Part shown: positions 7,376 to 20,900 of the stretch, piece by piece | How the letters are laid out: the number at the start of each line of letters is the position of its first letter | Numbering within the stretch: the stretch's first letter is position 1 | Source: Zoogloea sp. | Lineage (GTDB): Bacteria; Pseudomonadota; Gammaproteobacteria; Burkholderiales; Rhodocyclaceae | Reading direction: 5' to 3' | Length of the DNA stretch: 34,947 nucleotides | Assembly (NCBI GenBank): GCA_009026175.1 | Contig: WBTZ01000002.1 | Location: 74,690-109,636, forward strand | Translations under genes and position numbers: made by a program | Notes under the pieces: generated by a model | The model's database searches: none | What the model was told of the DNA's origin: nothing | Seen by the model: the letters and a program-made list of their open reading frames with translations, nothing else

Positions 7376-8911
7376 TCAGCCAACCGAGCGCTCGCCTGCC
7401 CAGATCGACACCCTGTTGCGACCGTTCTGCTTGGACTGGTAGAGGGCGTTGTCGGCCTGGTCGATGAGCTCCGCCGTGTCCTTGGCGCCCATCTTGATCG
7501 ATGCTACCCCGAAGCTGGACCTGATTTCGATGCCGGGGATGTCACGGATGGCAGAACCGGCGTTGCCCTCCACCGAGGCCCGCAACCGTTCGGCGACATC
7601 CCGGGCCTGCTCGGTGGTTGAGCCAGGCAGCAGGATGCAGAACTCCTCACCGCCGTAACGGCACAGCAGGTCGACCTCGCGGAGCTCGGAGCCAAGGCAT
7701 TTGGCCACCGACTTGATGACCATGTCACCCACGGTATGGCCATAACGATCGTTGAAGGACTTGAAGTGGTCGATATCGCTCATCACGCAGCACAACTCAC
7801 CCCCGTCGCCCTTGATGTTCTCAAAGAGCGGGTCGGCGCTGTCGAAGAAGGCACGCCGGTTCAGGCAGCCAGTCATCGGGTCGCGGGTGGCCAGGCGGTG
7901 CAGGTCTTCGTTCTGGCGCCGGATCTCCTCCTTCGAAGCCTCCAGATCGCTCAGGGTGACCAGCAACTGGGTGTTGATCCGATGCAGCGCAGTGACGTCC
8001 GAGAAAGTCACCAGGCAGCCCCGCAGACGCTTGTGCCCGTCGAGAATCGGAGCACAGCCTACCAGCATGCGCATCGGCTCATCGGAGCCGGCACGCATGA
8101 TATCGAGAGGCTCGTCCTGGATCTGGACGCGCTGCTCCATGGCGGTCACCCATGGATAGGGCTGGGTTGCGCTGCGCATCTGGAAACCTGCTATCAACCA
8201 ATCCAGATCGGCCACCTTGCGTCCGATGACTTCATCGCCGGCATTGGGATGAAACTGCCGGAAGAGCTTGTTGGCCAGGACTACCCTGCCCTGCTTGTCG
8301 AGGATGAGCACACCTTCACCGAGGGTATCGAAGGCGGTCCGGACCCGGTCGGGGATCGCCTTGCTGGGGTCAAGGTACTCAAGTACCCGTCTCAGGTACA
8401 GATAGAAGGCGCCGAAGCTCGCCAGTGCGACGCTGGCCAGGGCCACGACGCTCGGGTAGAACAGCCATCCGGTGATCGACTCGGGAAGGACGGGCCGGAA
8501 CGCCAGTTCGACCTCTCCCCAGGCGCTTCCGTCCGACAGCACGGGCACCCGGACCTGATCGACCGTGGACGAGCCGTCCGCCGGGGGGTGCCAGTGGAGG
8601 CCATGCTCTCCAGCCTGGGTAAGCAACTGGCCTTGCGCCTGACGTATCCCGATGGAGCGCAGGTCCTGCTGGCGCTGGAGCACCTCGCGCAGGGAGCCGT
8701 GCAACGCCGCCAGATCGCCGGACTGCAGCAGGCCAGCGGTCTGAATGGCAATGCTCTCGCTGATCTGCTGCCGAACCTGGCGCACTTGCTCTATACGGTC
8801 GGGCAGCAGCCCGAAGAGCAGATCCAGGGCAATCAGCAACGACAGCAGCAAAGCCACCAGGCCAAGGGCCACACGAGCGACGGGGCTCAGGGAGAAGAGC
8901 CGGAGCTTCAT
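7376..8911 (-). CDS. Membrane diguanylate cyclase (sensor-PAS-GGDEF)
   Basis: 511 residues. Membrane segments at about 10-36 and 148-173 enclose a periplasmic sensor of about 110 residues. A PAS-like domain (about 186-310; AFDTLGEGVLILDKQGRVV) and a short coiled coil precede the GGDEF domain (about 340-500): DPMTGCLNRRAFF, DIDHFKSFNDRYGH, and the active-site loop GGEEF at 420-424. The inhibitory-site motif RxxD is present as REVD (411-414), exactly five residues before GGEEF, so product inhibition is likely. It makes c-di-GMP from two GTP. Its ATG overlaps the stop of the giant adhesin gene (ATGA, 8908-8911), so ribosomes finishing that very long message could start here. No EAL domain is seen. 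Confidence 0.94.
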   Translation of the reverse strand: MKLRLFSLSPVARVALGLVALLLSLLIALDLLFGLLPDRIEQVRQVRQQISESIAIQTAGLLQSGDLAALHGSLREVLQRQQDLRSIGIRQAQGQLLTQAGEHGLHWHPPADGSSTVDQVRVPVLSDGSAWGEVELAFRPVLPESITGWLFYPSVVALASVALASFGAFYLYLRRVLEYLDPSKAIPDRVRTAFDTLGEGVLILDKQGRVVLANKLFRQFHPNAGDEVIGRKVADLDWLIAGFQMRSATQPYPWVTAMEQRVQIQDEPLDIMRAGSDEPMRMLVGCAPILDGHKRLRGCLVTFSDVTALHRINTQLLVTLSDLEASKEEIRRQNEDLHRLATRDPMTGCLNRRAFFDSADPLFENIKGDGGELCCVMSDIDHFKSFNDRYGHTVGDMVIKSVAKCLGSELREVDLLCRYGGEEFCILLPGSTTEQARDVAERLRASVEGNAGSAIRDIPGIEIRSSFGVASIKMGAKDTAELIDQADNALYQSKQNGRNRVSIWAGERSVG

Positions 8912-11900
8912 GAGCGGCGCCCCCGGACATCCACATCCTCGAACATTTCTTCCACGTTCTCCTCGTCGGCATCGGCCTCCTCACCCCAGCCCGGCTCGTC
9001 CTTACCCTTGGGGCCCAGCACCGGCAAGGGGTCAAAGGTGATCCATGCAGGGGCCGTCATCAGCAGGCTGGCGGCGAGGCCGCTGGCCCGGATCGCCCAC
9101 CAGATGGTGCCGATCGAGAGCGCAAAGCCGGTCATCTTGACGGCCTGCAAAGCAAGCTGCGCATCCACGTAGGCACTATCATCGGGCGCCCGCTGAGCAT
9201 GTCCCGGCTCGATCGTCCCGTGGTCAGCGCTGCCGCCAGTATTGCTGCGCACAGGCGTCTCGCCGGCGAGCAGGAATTCCATCAAGCTTCCACCCGGACT
9301 GTTGCCCAGGGTCAGGACGATCTGCGCCTGCTCCAGGCGCGGGATGGCCATGGTCAGGAGACTCCGGCTGTTTGGTTGCTCGAACACAGGGAGGAGCGCC
9401 GTCAGCACTGGATTCACTTCGCTGGCGATCACCTTGACCTGCGCATCAGGACTCTCCGGGACGAGCTCCGGCACCGTGGCACGCGGCGGCGCCACCGGCT
9501 GCGTGACTCCTGGCTGTGCCGGCTGCTGCGGGGCCGGCTGTGACGGTGTGGGCTCCGGGGTGGACGGCAGGACCTGCGCGGGAGGCGACGTGGGCGCCGG
9601 CCCCACGGCAGGCAGGTAGGACACGGCCATCAGCACTGACGGACTCGACCCCTGTCCATCATATGCATGGATGCGAACGGCAGGCAGCGCGCCGGTGTTG
9701 TCATGGACGAAAGTCACCCTGCCGCCATCCAGATCAGCAATGCCGAATTCGCTGATCGGTATCCCGGGGGCCGCACTGTATGCAAAATGACCATTGGTCA
9801 CCTGCTCGACAGAAACACGGATCAAGTCCAGCGGCGTATCCACATCCTGAACACGCAGGGCATCGGCTGGCACGGTTGTCTGCCCGCCCTGGTTGATCTC
9901 CAGGCGAACCGTCGTCAGTGAGGGCACGTCATTGATCGGGGCCACGTCAATCACCAGGGCATGCCCCTCCCCCTCCACGCCGCTCGCGTCATTGCGGAGC
10001 CGGAAGCTGAAGCTGGCATAGCCCTCGCCGTTCTCATCCTGTCCGGAACGGAAACGCAGAAGGCCTGCGGCAATATCGGCATCCTTGACCCATTGGCCCG
10101 CGGCTACCGCCTGTCCGCCCAATGTCAGGCTGCCCCGCTGCGGCAGCGCGATGACCTGCACCGAAACGCCCTGAGAGGCAGCGCTGCCCAGGCCCAGATC
10201 CGACGGAGTGAAGATATAGGTCTCATCCTCTCGGGCAGCCACCCGTCCATCGCGGCCTACCGGCATCTCGCTCTGATCGGTCACCGAAATCATGACCGAG
10301 ACGGTGCCACTCAAGCCGCCGTCGGATACGCTGACCAGAATCTCGTAAAGATTGTCCCCATCGGCATCTCCGGGGGCCTCGAAGTCTGGCGCGGCGATGA
10401 AACTCAGCACGCCGGTGTTGGCGTCGATCTGGAACCTGGCGGCGTCGGCACCGCCGGTGATGGCGTAGCTCAGGGTCTGGGCCGGGAGGTCGACGTCGGT
10501 GGCCGTCACGGTGAGCACGGCGGTGGTGTTCTCGGCAACGTTGGCCGTGGCGCCGCTGGTGATCACCGGCGCGTTGTCGTTCACGTTGGTCACGGTCACC
10601 GCAATGGCCTGGCTGGCGGCGCTGCCTCCGCTGTCGCTGACCTGCACGGTCACGTCGTAGACATTGTTGCCACCGACATCCGTCGGGGCCTCGAAGTCCG
10701 GTGCGGCGATGAAGCTCAGCACGCCGGTGTTGGCGTCGATCTGGAACCTGGCGGCGTCGGCGCCGCCGGTGATGGCGTAGCTCAGGGTCTGGGCCGGAAT
10801 GTCTGCATCAGTGGCCGTCACGGTGAGTACGGCGGTGGTGTTCTCGGCGACATTCGCAGTCGCACTGCTGGTGATGACCGGCGCGTTGTCGTTCACGTTG
10901 GTCACGGTCACCGCAATGGCCTGGCTGCTGGTGCTGCCTCCGCTGTCGCTGACCTGCACGGTCACGTCGTAGACGTTGTTGCCACCGACATCCGTCGGGG
11001 CCTCGAAGTCTGGCGCGGTGATGAAGCTCAGCACGCCGGTGTTGGCGTCGATCTGGAATTTGGCGGCGTCGGCACCGCCGGTGATGCTGTAGCTCAGGGT
11101 CTGGGCCGGAATGTCTGCATCAGTGGCCGTCACGGTGAGCACGGCGGTGGTGTTCTCGGCGACATTCGCAGTCGCACTGCTGGTGATGACCGGCGCGTTG
11201 TCGTTCATGTTGGTCACGGTCACCGCAATGGCCTGGCTGCTGGTGCTGCCTCCGCTGTCGCTGACCTGCACGGTCACGTCGTAGACGTTGTTGCTACCGA
11301 CATCCGTCGGGGCCTCGAAGTCCGGTGCGGCGATGAAGCTCAGCACGCCGGTGTTGGCGTCGATCTGGAACCTGGAGGCGTCGGCACCGCCGGTGATGGC
11401 GTAGCTCAGGGTCTGGGCCGGAATGTCCGCATCAGTGGCCGTCACGGTGAGCACGGCGGTGCTGTTCTCGGCGACATTCGCAGTTGCACTGCTGGTGATG
11501 ACCGGCGCGTTGTCGTTCATGTTGGTCACGGTCACCGCAATGGCCTGGCTGCTGGTGCTGCCTCCGCTGTCGCTGACCTGCACGGTCACGTCGTAGACAT
11601 TGTTGCCACCGACATCCGTCGGGGCCTCGAAGTCCGGTGCGGCCATGAAGCTCAGCACGCCGGTGTTGGCGTCGATCTGGAACCTGGCGGCGTCGGCACC
11701 GCCGGTGATGGCGTAGCTCAGGGTCTGGGCCGGGAGGTCAGGGTCGGTGGCCGTCACGGTGAGCACGGCGGTGCTGTTCTCGGCAACGTTGGCCGTGGCG
11801 CCGCTGGTGATGACCGGCGCGTTGTCGTTCACGTTGGTCACGGTCACCGCAATGGCCTGGCTGCTGGTGCTGCCTCCGCTGTCGCTGACCTGTACCGTCA

Positions 11901-14900
11901 CGTCGTAGACATTGTTGCCACCGACATCCGTCGGGGCTTCGAAGTCTGGCGCGGTGATGAAGCTCAGCACGCCGGTGTTGGCATCGATCTGGAATTTGGC
12001 GGCGTCGGCACCGCCGGTGATGCTGTAGCTCAGGGTCTGGGCCGGAATGTCTGCATCAGTGGCCGTCACGGTGAGCACGGCGGTGGTGTTCTCGGCGACA
12101 TTCGCAGTCGCACTGCTGGTGATGACCGGCGCGTTGTCGTTCACGTTGGTCACGGTCACCGCAATGGCCTGGCTGCTGGTGCTGCCGGCGCTGTCGCTGA
12201 CCTGCACCGTCACGTCGTAGACATTGTTGCCACCGACATCCGTCGGGGCCTCGAAGTCCGGTGCGGCGATGAAGCTCAGCGCCCCCGTGTTGGCGTCGAT
12301 CTGGAACCTGGAGGCGTCGGCACCGCCGGTGATGGCGTAGCTCAGGGTCTGGGCCGGGAGGTCGACGTCGGTGGCCGTCACGGTGAGCACGGCGGTGCTG
12401 TTCTCGGCGACATTCACCGTGACGCGGCTGGTGATCACCGGGGCGTCATTCACGTCGCTCACGGTCAGCGAAGCCGTGTCGGTGGTGGAGCTGAAGGCGC
12501 TCGTACCACCATTGCTGCTTGTATCCGCCTTGGTGCCAGCCGACCCGCTGCTCTGGTCCCAAGCGCGATAGCTGATGCTGGCGACAGTGCCATTCTGGCC
12601 GTTAGGCATGAAGCGGATCCTGTCTTCAGCCCGCAGCAGCAACGCGCTGCCATCATTTACGGCCCCCGCCGCGCTCCATGAACTGCCACCGTCGACCGAG
12701 AACTGCCAAGAGCCATTGCCGGCTGTCGTGGCGACCAGAGCGAGGCCTCGCAATGCGCCGTTATCCACATCGCTCACGCTGGTGCCCAGAATGCTCGAAA
12801 CGGTTTGTCCGCCATTCGAAGTCTGGTCCTCCGTGATGCCGGTGAGTACCGGGCCTGCCGGCGTCATCACCGGCGCATCGTTAACGCCGGTGATGACCGT
12901 AAAGGCGTTGGCATCCTGACTGCTGAACGCCGATGTGCCACCGCCGGTGCCCGGATTGCCGTAGGACGGCGCGCTATTGGTGGAGGCGGTTCCGGTTGTC
13001 ATGTCCCAGGCACGGAACCGGATTGTCGGATTCTCGGCGTTGGCTCCATCGCCCACATACCGCAGCCACGACGAGGCGCCCAGCAACAGCGCATTACTGT
13101 CCGACACTGCCCCTGCGTCGTGCCAAGTCAGCAGGTCGGTGGAATATTGCCAGGTGCCGTTACCGGTGGAGCCGATCAGTGCCATGCCGCGAACGGCACC
13201 AGCATCCGGATCTCTCCAGTCGACAGCCGCGATGACGCCGCCCACCAGGAACCCGGCGGAAGCGGAGTCCTCAGGGTAGATGGCCCCCATTCCAATGGTG
13301 GCACCTTGTGTGATGGTAGGCGCAGTGTTTTCCAGAACGTATGCCGAAAACTCGGAAGTCTCTGAAAAGACGCTGAAATCCGCGTTTTGCCCGGTAGCCG
13401 TGGCGGTAAAGGCATAGCCCGCGGGGACTGGAACGGAGAACGTGGTGTCGAAGCTGGCGTTACCCGACGCATCCGTGGCGACATTGGCGTAGCCGAGGTA
13501 GATCTGCCCTTCTCCGTAGCCGCTGCTGTGCCCAGTGGGGTTGGCAAAAAACTCGATGCGGAAATAGCTGTTGGCCGTGCTATTGAGCGTGCCGCTGATC
13601 TCAAGCTGGCCGCTGCCGTCCCTGTGCGCAGGGGCCAGCACCGGGAAATTCTGCAGATCATTGACGCCAGTGTCCGCGTCGAGGCTGTCGTTGGCTGTCA
13701 CCCCGTTCGCAGCCAGATCGAGCCCCAGCGCACCGCTGGCGCTCCGCGTACCGTAGATCGCATTGCCCAGCAGGGCATTGCCCGTACCGCCGATCACGCC
13801 GATCCCGTCGAACGCACCGCCGCTCTGGTTGCTGTTGGCGACGGTGTTGCCCTGCCCTGCCCCGCTACCGCCGACCAGGTTGTTGCTGCCATTGATGAGG
13901 ATCCCGTACTGGGACGGCCCCCAGTTGGTCGCACCGCTCAAATCAGTCCCGATGCGGTTGCCCTGGATGACGTTGCCGGACGCTGCGTTGAGCCAGATTG
14001 CACTGCTCCCGCTGCCGATCCAGTTGTCGAGGATGCGGACTGCACTGGAATCGACACGGATCGCGTTACTCGAGCCGGCCCACAAGCTGCCCGACGAGGA
14101 CACCCCGATGCGGTTGCCCTGGACCACCGTACCGCTGCCCGAACTGGAGATGTAGACCGGCATATTGCCTGCCGACGCAATCACGTTCCCTTCGCCGGCC
14201 CCCGGTCCGCCGATCACGTTGCCGCTGGCACCGAACTGTACCGAGACCGAGGTCATCGAAGTGGTGAATGCCGTGCTACCACTGGCGTCCGTACCGATGT
14301 AGTTACCCGACACAACGTTATTGTTCGCAGAGGCGCCATAGATCAGGACGCCGTAGTTCCCGCTGGTTCCCGAAGAAATCACATTGCGGTCCGCGGCGGT
14401 GCGGCCTCCGATGCGGTTGTTGGCGCCGCCCACGTATATCGTGTAGGAGCTGGAGGTGGCGACAGCGATCTGGTTGCCGCCCATGTCCAGGCCGCCCAGG
14501 AAATTGCCCACTATCGTGTTGCCGTCCGAGCCGGGATTGATGTAGATGGCGGCGTTGGTATAGTTCCTGATGGCGAGTCCGCGAATGCTCGACCCATCCG
14601 CCGTTGCCCCGAGCGTCAAACCACTGCCGGAGTGTGCATTCACGTCTATCGCCACCGCCGGGCGCCCGCCGTTGGCCGCAAAGCTGTCGTCGGTGCTAGC
14701 GTCGATAGACACGGCATCCGTGATGGTGGGCAGGATGCTCGCGAGCGTGATGGTGTGCGTGCCCATACCCGCGATGTTGAAGCGGATGATATCGACCCCA
14801 CCCGTGCCGTTGGCAGTGGCGTTGGTGGCCAGGATGGCCTCGCGCAGGCTGATCCTGCCGTCGGCGCCCTTGTCGGCCAGCAGGGCGGAAACGCTGGTGG

Positions 14901-17900
14901 TGGTGCCGTCGCTCACGTCGCTGGTGGTGTCGACGTACAGGATGTTCTGGGGGCTGGCGGTGGCCGTGACGTTGGCGGCCATTTCAGACGTACTGCCGAA
15001 GGTGGTGAAGGCCGCATCCGCCACCGTGGCGGTGGCGGTGATGAACTCGCCCGCCGTGACACTGCTCGCCAGCGCTGCGGTGATGGTGGCGTCGCCGGAG
15101 GCGTCGGTCGTCACATTCGCGTAGCCCAGATAGCGCTGGGCTTCGCCATAGCCGCTGGGGTCGGCGCTGGCATTGGCGAAGAACTCGATGCGGAAATAGC
15201 TGTTGGCCGTGCTGTTGAGCGTGCCGGTCACGCTCAACAGGCTGCCCGTGGTGCTGGCGCTGGTCAGCACCGGGAAGTTCTGCAGGTCGTTCGGGCCCGT
15301 ATCGGCATCCAGCCCATCATTGCCGGTGACGCCGTCGGCGCCCAGGTCAACGGCCAGGCCGCCGTTGTTGACGATGCGGTTGCCCAGCAGCGCATTGTCG
15401 ACACCGGCGGTGGGGTCGACGTAAATGCCGTCGCCACCGTTGAAGGCGATCAGGTTGCCCTGACCTGCCCCGGCGCCGCCGATGGTGTTGGCGTGGGCGC
15501 CAGTGGTAATGTAGATCCCCGCACTGGCGTTGCCCAGATCGAGCGTGCCCGCGAAATTGGTGCCGATGGCGTTGCCCTGCACCACGGTCCCGGTGCTCGA
15601 ATCGTACACCTGGATACCGTATGTCGTGCTGCCCGCCACCACGTTGCCCGCGCCCGCGGTGCTGCCGCCAATCACCGAATTCGTGGTGTTGTACAGCTGG
15701 ATGCCGCCGCCGTTGGACACCACGGCCGTGCCCGCCGCATTGACACCGATGAGGTTGCCCAACACCGTGTTGCCGGCTCCGCTGATCGATAACGCCCAAC
15801 TGCTGTTCCCCGCGATGACGTTGCCCTCACCTGCGTTCACGCCACCCAGGACGTTGTTGCTGCCGCCGATGTACATGCCGAGGCCAGACAACCCCGCGCT
15901 GGCCGTGCCTGCGGCGTTCAAGCCGATGTAGTTGCCCTGCACGGTGTTGCCGGTGCCACCGATGTTGAGACCCGTGCTGTTGCCGCTGATCACATTGCGC
16001 TCGGCAGCCGAGTCGCCGCCAATCACGTTGCCGGTGCCCGACACGATAATGCCGATGTCCTGGCCGCCCATGCCTACAGTACCGGCTGCATTGGTGCCGA
16101 TGTAATTGCCGGTGAAGAGCATGTTATTGCCCTGCACATAGAGAGCCCCCTGATTGAAGCGTTGCATCACCAGACCGTGCACCTCGGAGTTGTCGGCATG
16201 CAGCGTCAAGCCCCACACGGGATCGGCAATACCGCTGCCATCGAGCACGACCACAGGGCTGCCCGCGTAGTCAGGTTCGGTGCGGCCGTCAATCACCACC
16301 CGGTCCCACATGCTAGGCAAGGTACTGGTCAGGGTAATGGTGTGGGCGCCACTGACAAGCGGGTCGCCGATGTTGAAGCGGATGATGTCGGCCCCGCCGC
16401 TGCCGTTGGCCGTGGCTTCGGTGGCCAGGATGGCCTCACGCAGGCTGATCCTGCCGTCGGCGCCCTTGTCGGCCAGCAGGGCGGAAACGCTGGTGGTGGT
16501 GCCGTCGCTCACGTCACTGGTGGTGTCGACGTACAGGATGTTCTGGGTGCTGGCGGTGGCGGTGGCGGCAATGTTGGCCGACAGCTCCGACGTGCTGCCG
16601 AAGGTGGTGAAGGCTGCATCCGCCACCGTGGCGGTGGCGGTGATGAACTCGCCCGCCGTGACACTGCCCGCCAGCGCTGCGGTGATGGTGGCGTTGCCGG
16701 AGGCGTCGGTCGTCACATTCGCGTAGCCCAGGTAGCGCTGGGCTTCGCCATAGCCGCTGGGGTCGGCGCTGGCATTGGCGAAGAACTCGATGCGGAAGTA
16801 GCTGTTGGCCGTGCTGTTGAGCGTGCCGGTCACGCTCAACAGGCTGCCCGTGGTGCTGGCGCTGGTCAGCACCGGGAAGTTCTGCAGGTTGTTCGGGCCC
16901 GTATCGGCATCCAGCCCATCATTGCCGGTGACGCCGTCGGCGCCCAGATCAACGGCCAGGCCGCCGTTGTTGACGATGCGGTTGCCCAGCAGCGCATTGT
17001 CGATACCGGCGGTGGGGTCGACGTAAATGCCGTCGCCACCGTTGAAGGCGATCAGGTTGCCCTGACCTGCCCCAGCGCCGCCGATGGTGTTGGCGTGGGC
17101 GCTGGTGATGACAAAGATCCCGCAACCGGTATTACCCAGATTGAGCGATCCCGCAAAATCGGTGCCGATGGCGTTGCCTTGCACCACCGCCCCGGAACTG
17201 GAGTCAGTGATCTCAATGCCGTATGTCGTGCTGCCCGCCACCACGTTGCCAGCACCCGCGGTGCTGCCGCCGATCACCGCATTGGTGGTGTTGGAAAGGA
17301 GGATGCCGCCATAGTTGGACACCACAGCCGCGCCTGCTGCGTTGAGACCGATGAGGTTGCCGCGCACCGAATTGCCGGTTCCGCCGCCGATATCGATACC
17401 CCATGTGACGCCCGCGATGACGTTGCCTTCACCTGCGTTCACGCCACCCAGGACGTTGTTGCTGCCGCCGATGTAAACACCGGTGTTCGACGCGCCTGTT
17501 TTGGCCGTACCCGTCGCATTCAGGCCGATGTAATTGCCAAATACGGTGTTGCCACTGCCGTACAGCGTGACGCCAGTATTGTTGCCGCTGATCACATTGC
17601 GCTCGGCTGCGGTGGCGCCACCAATCACATTACTGGTCCCGGCAATGTAGATACCGATGTCCTGGCCGCCCATTCCCACGGTGCCTGCCACATCGGTGCC
17701 GATGTAGTTGCCGGTGAAGCGCATCTTGTTGCCCAGCACACTGAGCCCACCATAGGCAAAACGCTGTACCGCCAAGCCGTGGACCTCCGAACCATCACCG
17801 TGCAAGGTCAAGCCGTTCGCGGTCGGGCCGGCACCGACCCCATCGAGCACGACCACAGGGCTGCCCGCATAGTCAGGTTCGGTGCGGCCATCAATCACCA

Positions 17901-20900
17901 CCTGGTCCCACATGCCGGGCAAGACGCTGGTCGGGGCAATGGTATGGGCGCCGCCGACGAGCGGATCGCCGATGTTGAAGCGGATGACATCGGCCCCGCC
18001 GCTGCCGTTGGCTGTGGCTTCGGTGGCCAGGATGGCCTCGCGCAGGCTGATCCTGCCGTCAGCGCCCTTGTTGGCCAGCAGGGTGCTCAGGCTGGTGGTG
18101 TCGCCGTCGGCGGTGTCGGCCGTGGTGTCCACCGTCACGGTGGCTTGAATGCTGGAAATCGCCACCACGTTCTTGGCGAACTCCGAGGTATCGGTGAAGG
18201 TGTTGTAGGTGTTGTTCGACTTGGTGGCTGTAGCCGAGATCACGTAGCCCACCGGCACGTTCACCGCCAGCGTGGCCGACAAGCTGGCGTTGCCACTGCT
18301 GTCGGTGGCGACATTGGCAGCGCCGAGGTAGATCTGCCCTTCGCCATAGCCGCTGCTGTCCGCCGTCGGGCTGGCAAAGAACTCGATGCGGAAGTAGCTG
18401 TTGGCCGTGCTGTTGAGCGTGCCGCTTACCGCCAGCTGGCCGCTGCCGTCGGTGCGCGCCAGGGTCAGGACCGGGAAATTCTGCAGGTTGTTGGCGCCGG
18501 TGTCGGCATCCAGCGCGTCGTTGGTGGTGACGCCGAGGGTACCCACATCAATGCCCAGGCCACCGTTGCCGTAGATGCGGTTGCCCAGGATGGCATTGTT
18601 GGCCCCCGCGTCGGACAACAGGACCACGCCGCTGTTGGTCTGGTTGGCGATCACGTTGCCATCGCCGGCGGCGGTACCACCGATCAGGTTGTCGTGCGCG
18701 CCCAGGCTCAGGTGGATGCCATAGGCGCTGCCGGCGTTCACGCTGAAGGTGGCGTTGGTGCCGATGTAGTTGCCCTTGACGACAGTGCCGCTGCTGGCCC
18801 CGTCGATACCGATGGCAGGGTCTGAGCTTCCTGCGAACACATTGCCCTGACCGGCGGCCGAGCCGCCGATCACGTTGTTGCTGCCCCCCGAACTGATCAA
18901 GATGCCTTCGTACTGCTTGGCCAGCACGGTCGTGCCGTCGGCCCCCAGGCCGAACCAGTTGCCCTGGATGATGTTGCCGCCGGTGGCGACATTGGTCATG
19001 TACACGCCATGGCCCCGGCCCACGAAGATGTTGCGCTCGCCCGCCGCGGCGCTGCCGATGATGTTGCCGGTGGTGCCGCCCAGCAGATATACCTCGCTGT
19101 TGCCGGTGCTGATGGCGGCCGTGCCGCTGGCATTGCTGCCAAAGTAGTTGCCGACCAGACGATTGCCGCTGCCGCCATCGATGTACATCGCGTGCGTGCC
19201 CGTGCCGCTGATGACGTTGCGGTCCACGACACCGGCGCCCCCGATCACGTTGTTGAGGCTGCCATAGATGCCGATGCCGGAGGCGCCCGTGGTGGTGGTG
19301 CCCTCCCCCCCCGCCGCGGTGAGTTTGCCGATGTAGTTACCGGCGATGGTGTTGCCGTTGGAGCCGGCGTTGATGGCAATGCCCACCTGCTGCACGTTTG
19401 TGATGACAAAGCCGCGGATCGTCGATCCACCCGACCCGGCATTCAGCGTCAAGGCGTTGCCGTTGAGGTTGTTGCCATCCAGCACGATGGCCGGCTTGTT
19501 GCCGTTGGCGGCAAAGCTGTCGTCGCTGCTCGCGTCGAGGATCACGGCATCGGTGAGGCTGGGCAGCGCCGAGGCCAGGCTGATGGTGTGGGTGCCCGTG
19601 CCGGCGATGGCGAAACTGATCAGGTCCGCACCGCCCGTACCATTGGCGGTGTTGTTGGCCGCCGTGATGGCCTCGCGCAGGCTGATCTTGCCGTCTGCCC
19701 CCTTGTTGGCCATCAACGTGCTGATGCTGCTGGTATTGCCATCGGCCACGTCGGCGGCGGTGTCCACCACGATGGTGTTCTGCGTCTGCACGGCCGTGAT
19801 GTTGGCGGCCAGCTCCGAGGTGTTGCCGAAGGTGGTGAAACTGGCGTCACTCACGGTGGCCGTGGCCGAGACGGACTCGCCCCCCGTGACGCTGGCGCTC
19901 AGAACGGCGTTGATCGCGGCGTTGCCGCTGCCATCTGTACTGACGTTGGCATAGCCCAGGTAGCGCTGCGCCTCGCCATTGCCGCTGGGGCTGGCCGTGC
20001 TGTTGGCAAAGAACTCGATGCGGAAGTAGCTGTTGGCCGTGCTGTTGAGGGTGCCGGTGAGGGTGATCTGGCTGCCCCTGATGCCGGCGCTGGTGAGCAC
20101 GGGGTAGTTCTGCAGCCCGTTGGGGCCGGCGTCGACGTCGCCCGCATCGTTGGCGGTCACCCCATCGACCCCCAAGTCGATGGCCAGGCTCCCGTTGCTC
20201 CACATCGTGTTGCCCAGGATGGAGTTATTGACGCTCGTGGCACCGCTGACCGTAACGCCCGCGCCGGAGTTGGCCACGATGTTGCCGGCACCGGCCGCCG
20301 TGCCGCCGATCTTGTTGTCGTGCGCACCATTGCGCAAGGCCACACCATCGCCGTTATTGCCCAGGACCAGGGTACCCCCGGCGTTGGTGCCGATGGCGTT
20401 GCCCAGGATCTGGTTGCCGGTGGTGCCGGCCCCACTAAGCCAAATCCCGGCGGCGTTGCCGGCAATGACATTGCCTGCGGCACCCGCGGTGCCACCGATG
20501 ATGTTGTTGGTCGAGCCGTTGTCGATATTGATGCCCACCACCGTATTGGGTCGGGACGCCGTGCCCGCCGCGTTCAAGCCGATGATGTTGCCAGTGACGG
20601 TGTTGTTCCCCGTGCCCGCACTGCCGCTGATGGCCAGGCCATAAGCGTTGCCTGAAATGACATTGTTCGTGACCGTGCTGCTGCTGCCCGAGGATTGCAG
20701 CGAGACGCCAGCCACCCCGTTGCCAACGGCGAGCGTGCCAGCGGCATTCAAGCCGATGGTATTGCCCTTGATCAGTGCCCCGCCGGAGCTGCCAACGACC
20801 AGGACGCCAAAGCTGGAATTGCCCGACATCACGTTGCCCTGTCCGGCGCTGCCACCGCCGATCACGGCTCCGTTGGCATTGAAGATGTTCACACCGTTCT

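Noticed and set aside
10270-12450. Regular repeats as a CRISPR-like array
   Set aside because: Units are 312 bases, contiguous and in frame with a protein; there are no short repeats with unique spacers and no cas genes.
9961-20655. Very long plus-strand open frames (906, 801, 887 and 548 codons) inside the giant gene
   Set aside because: They lie antisense to repeats of a GC-rich gene and repeat with the same 312-base and 1.6-kb periods. Their histidine-, glycine- and alanine-rich translations (GDEAQHAGVGVDLEPGG) match no family. The minus-strand frame gives coherent known domains.
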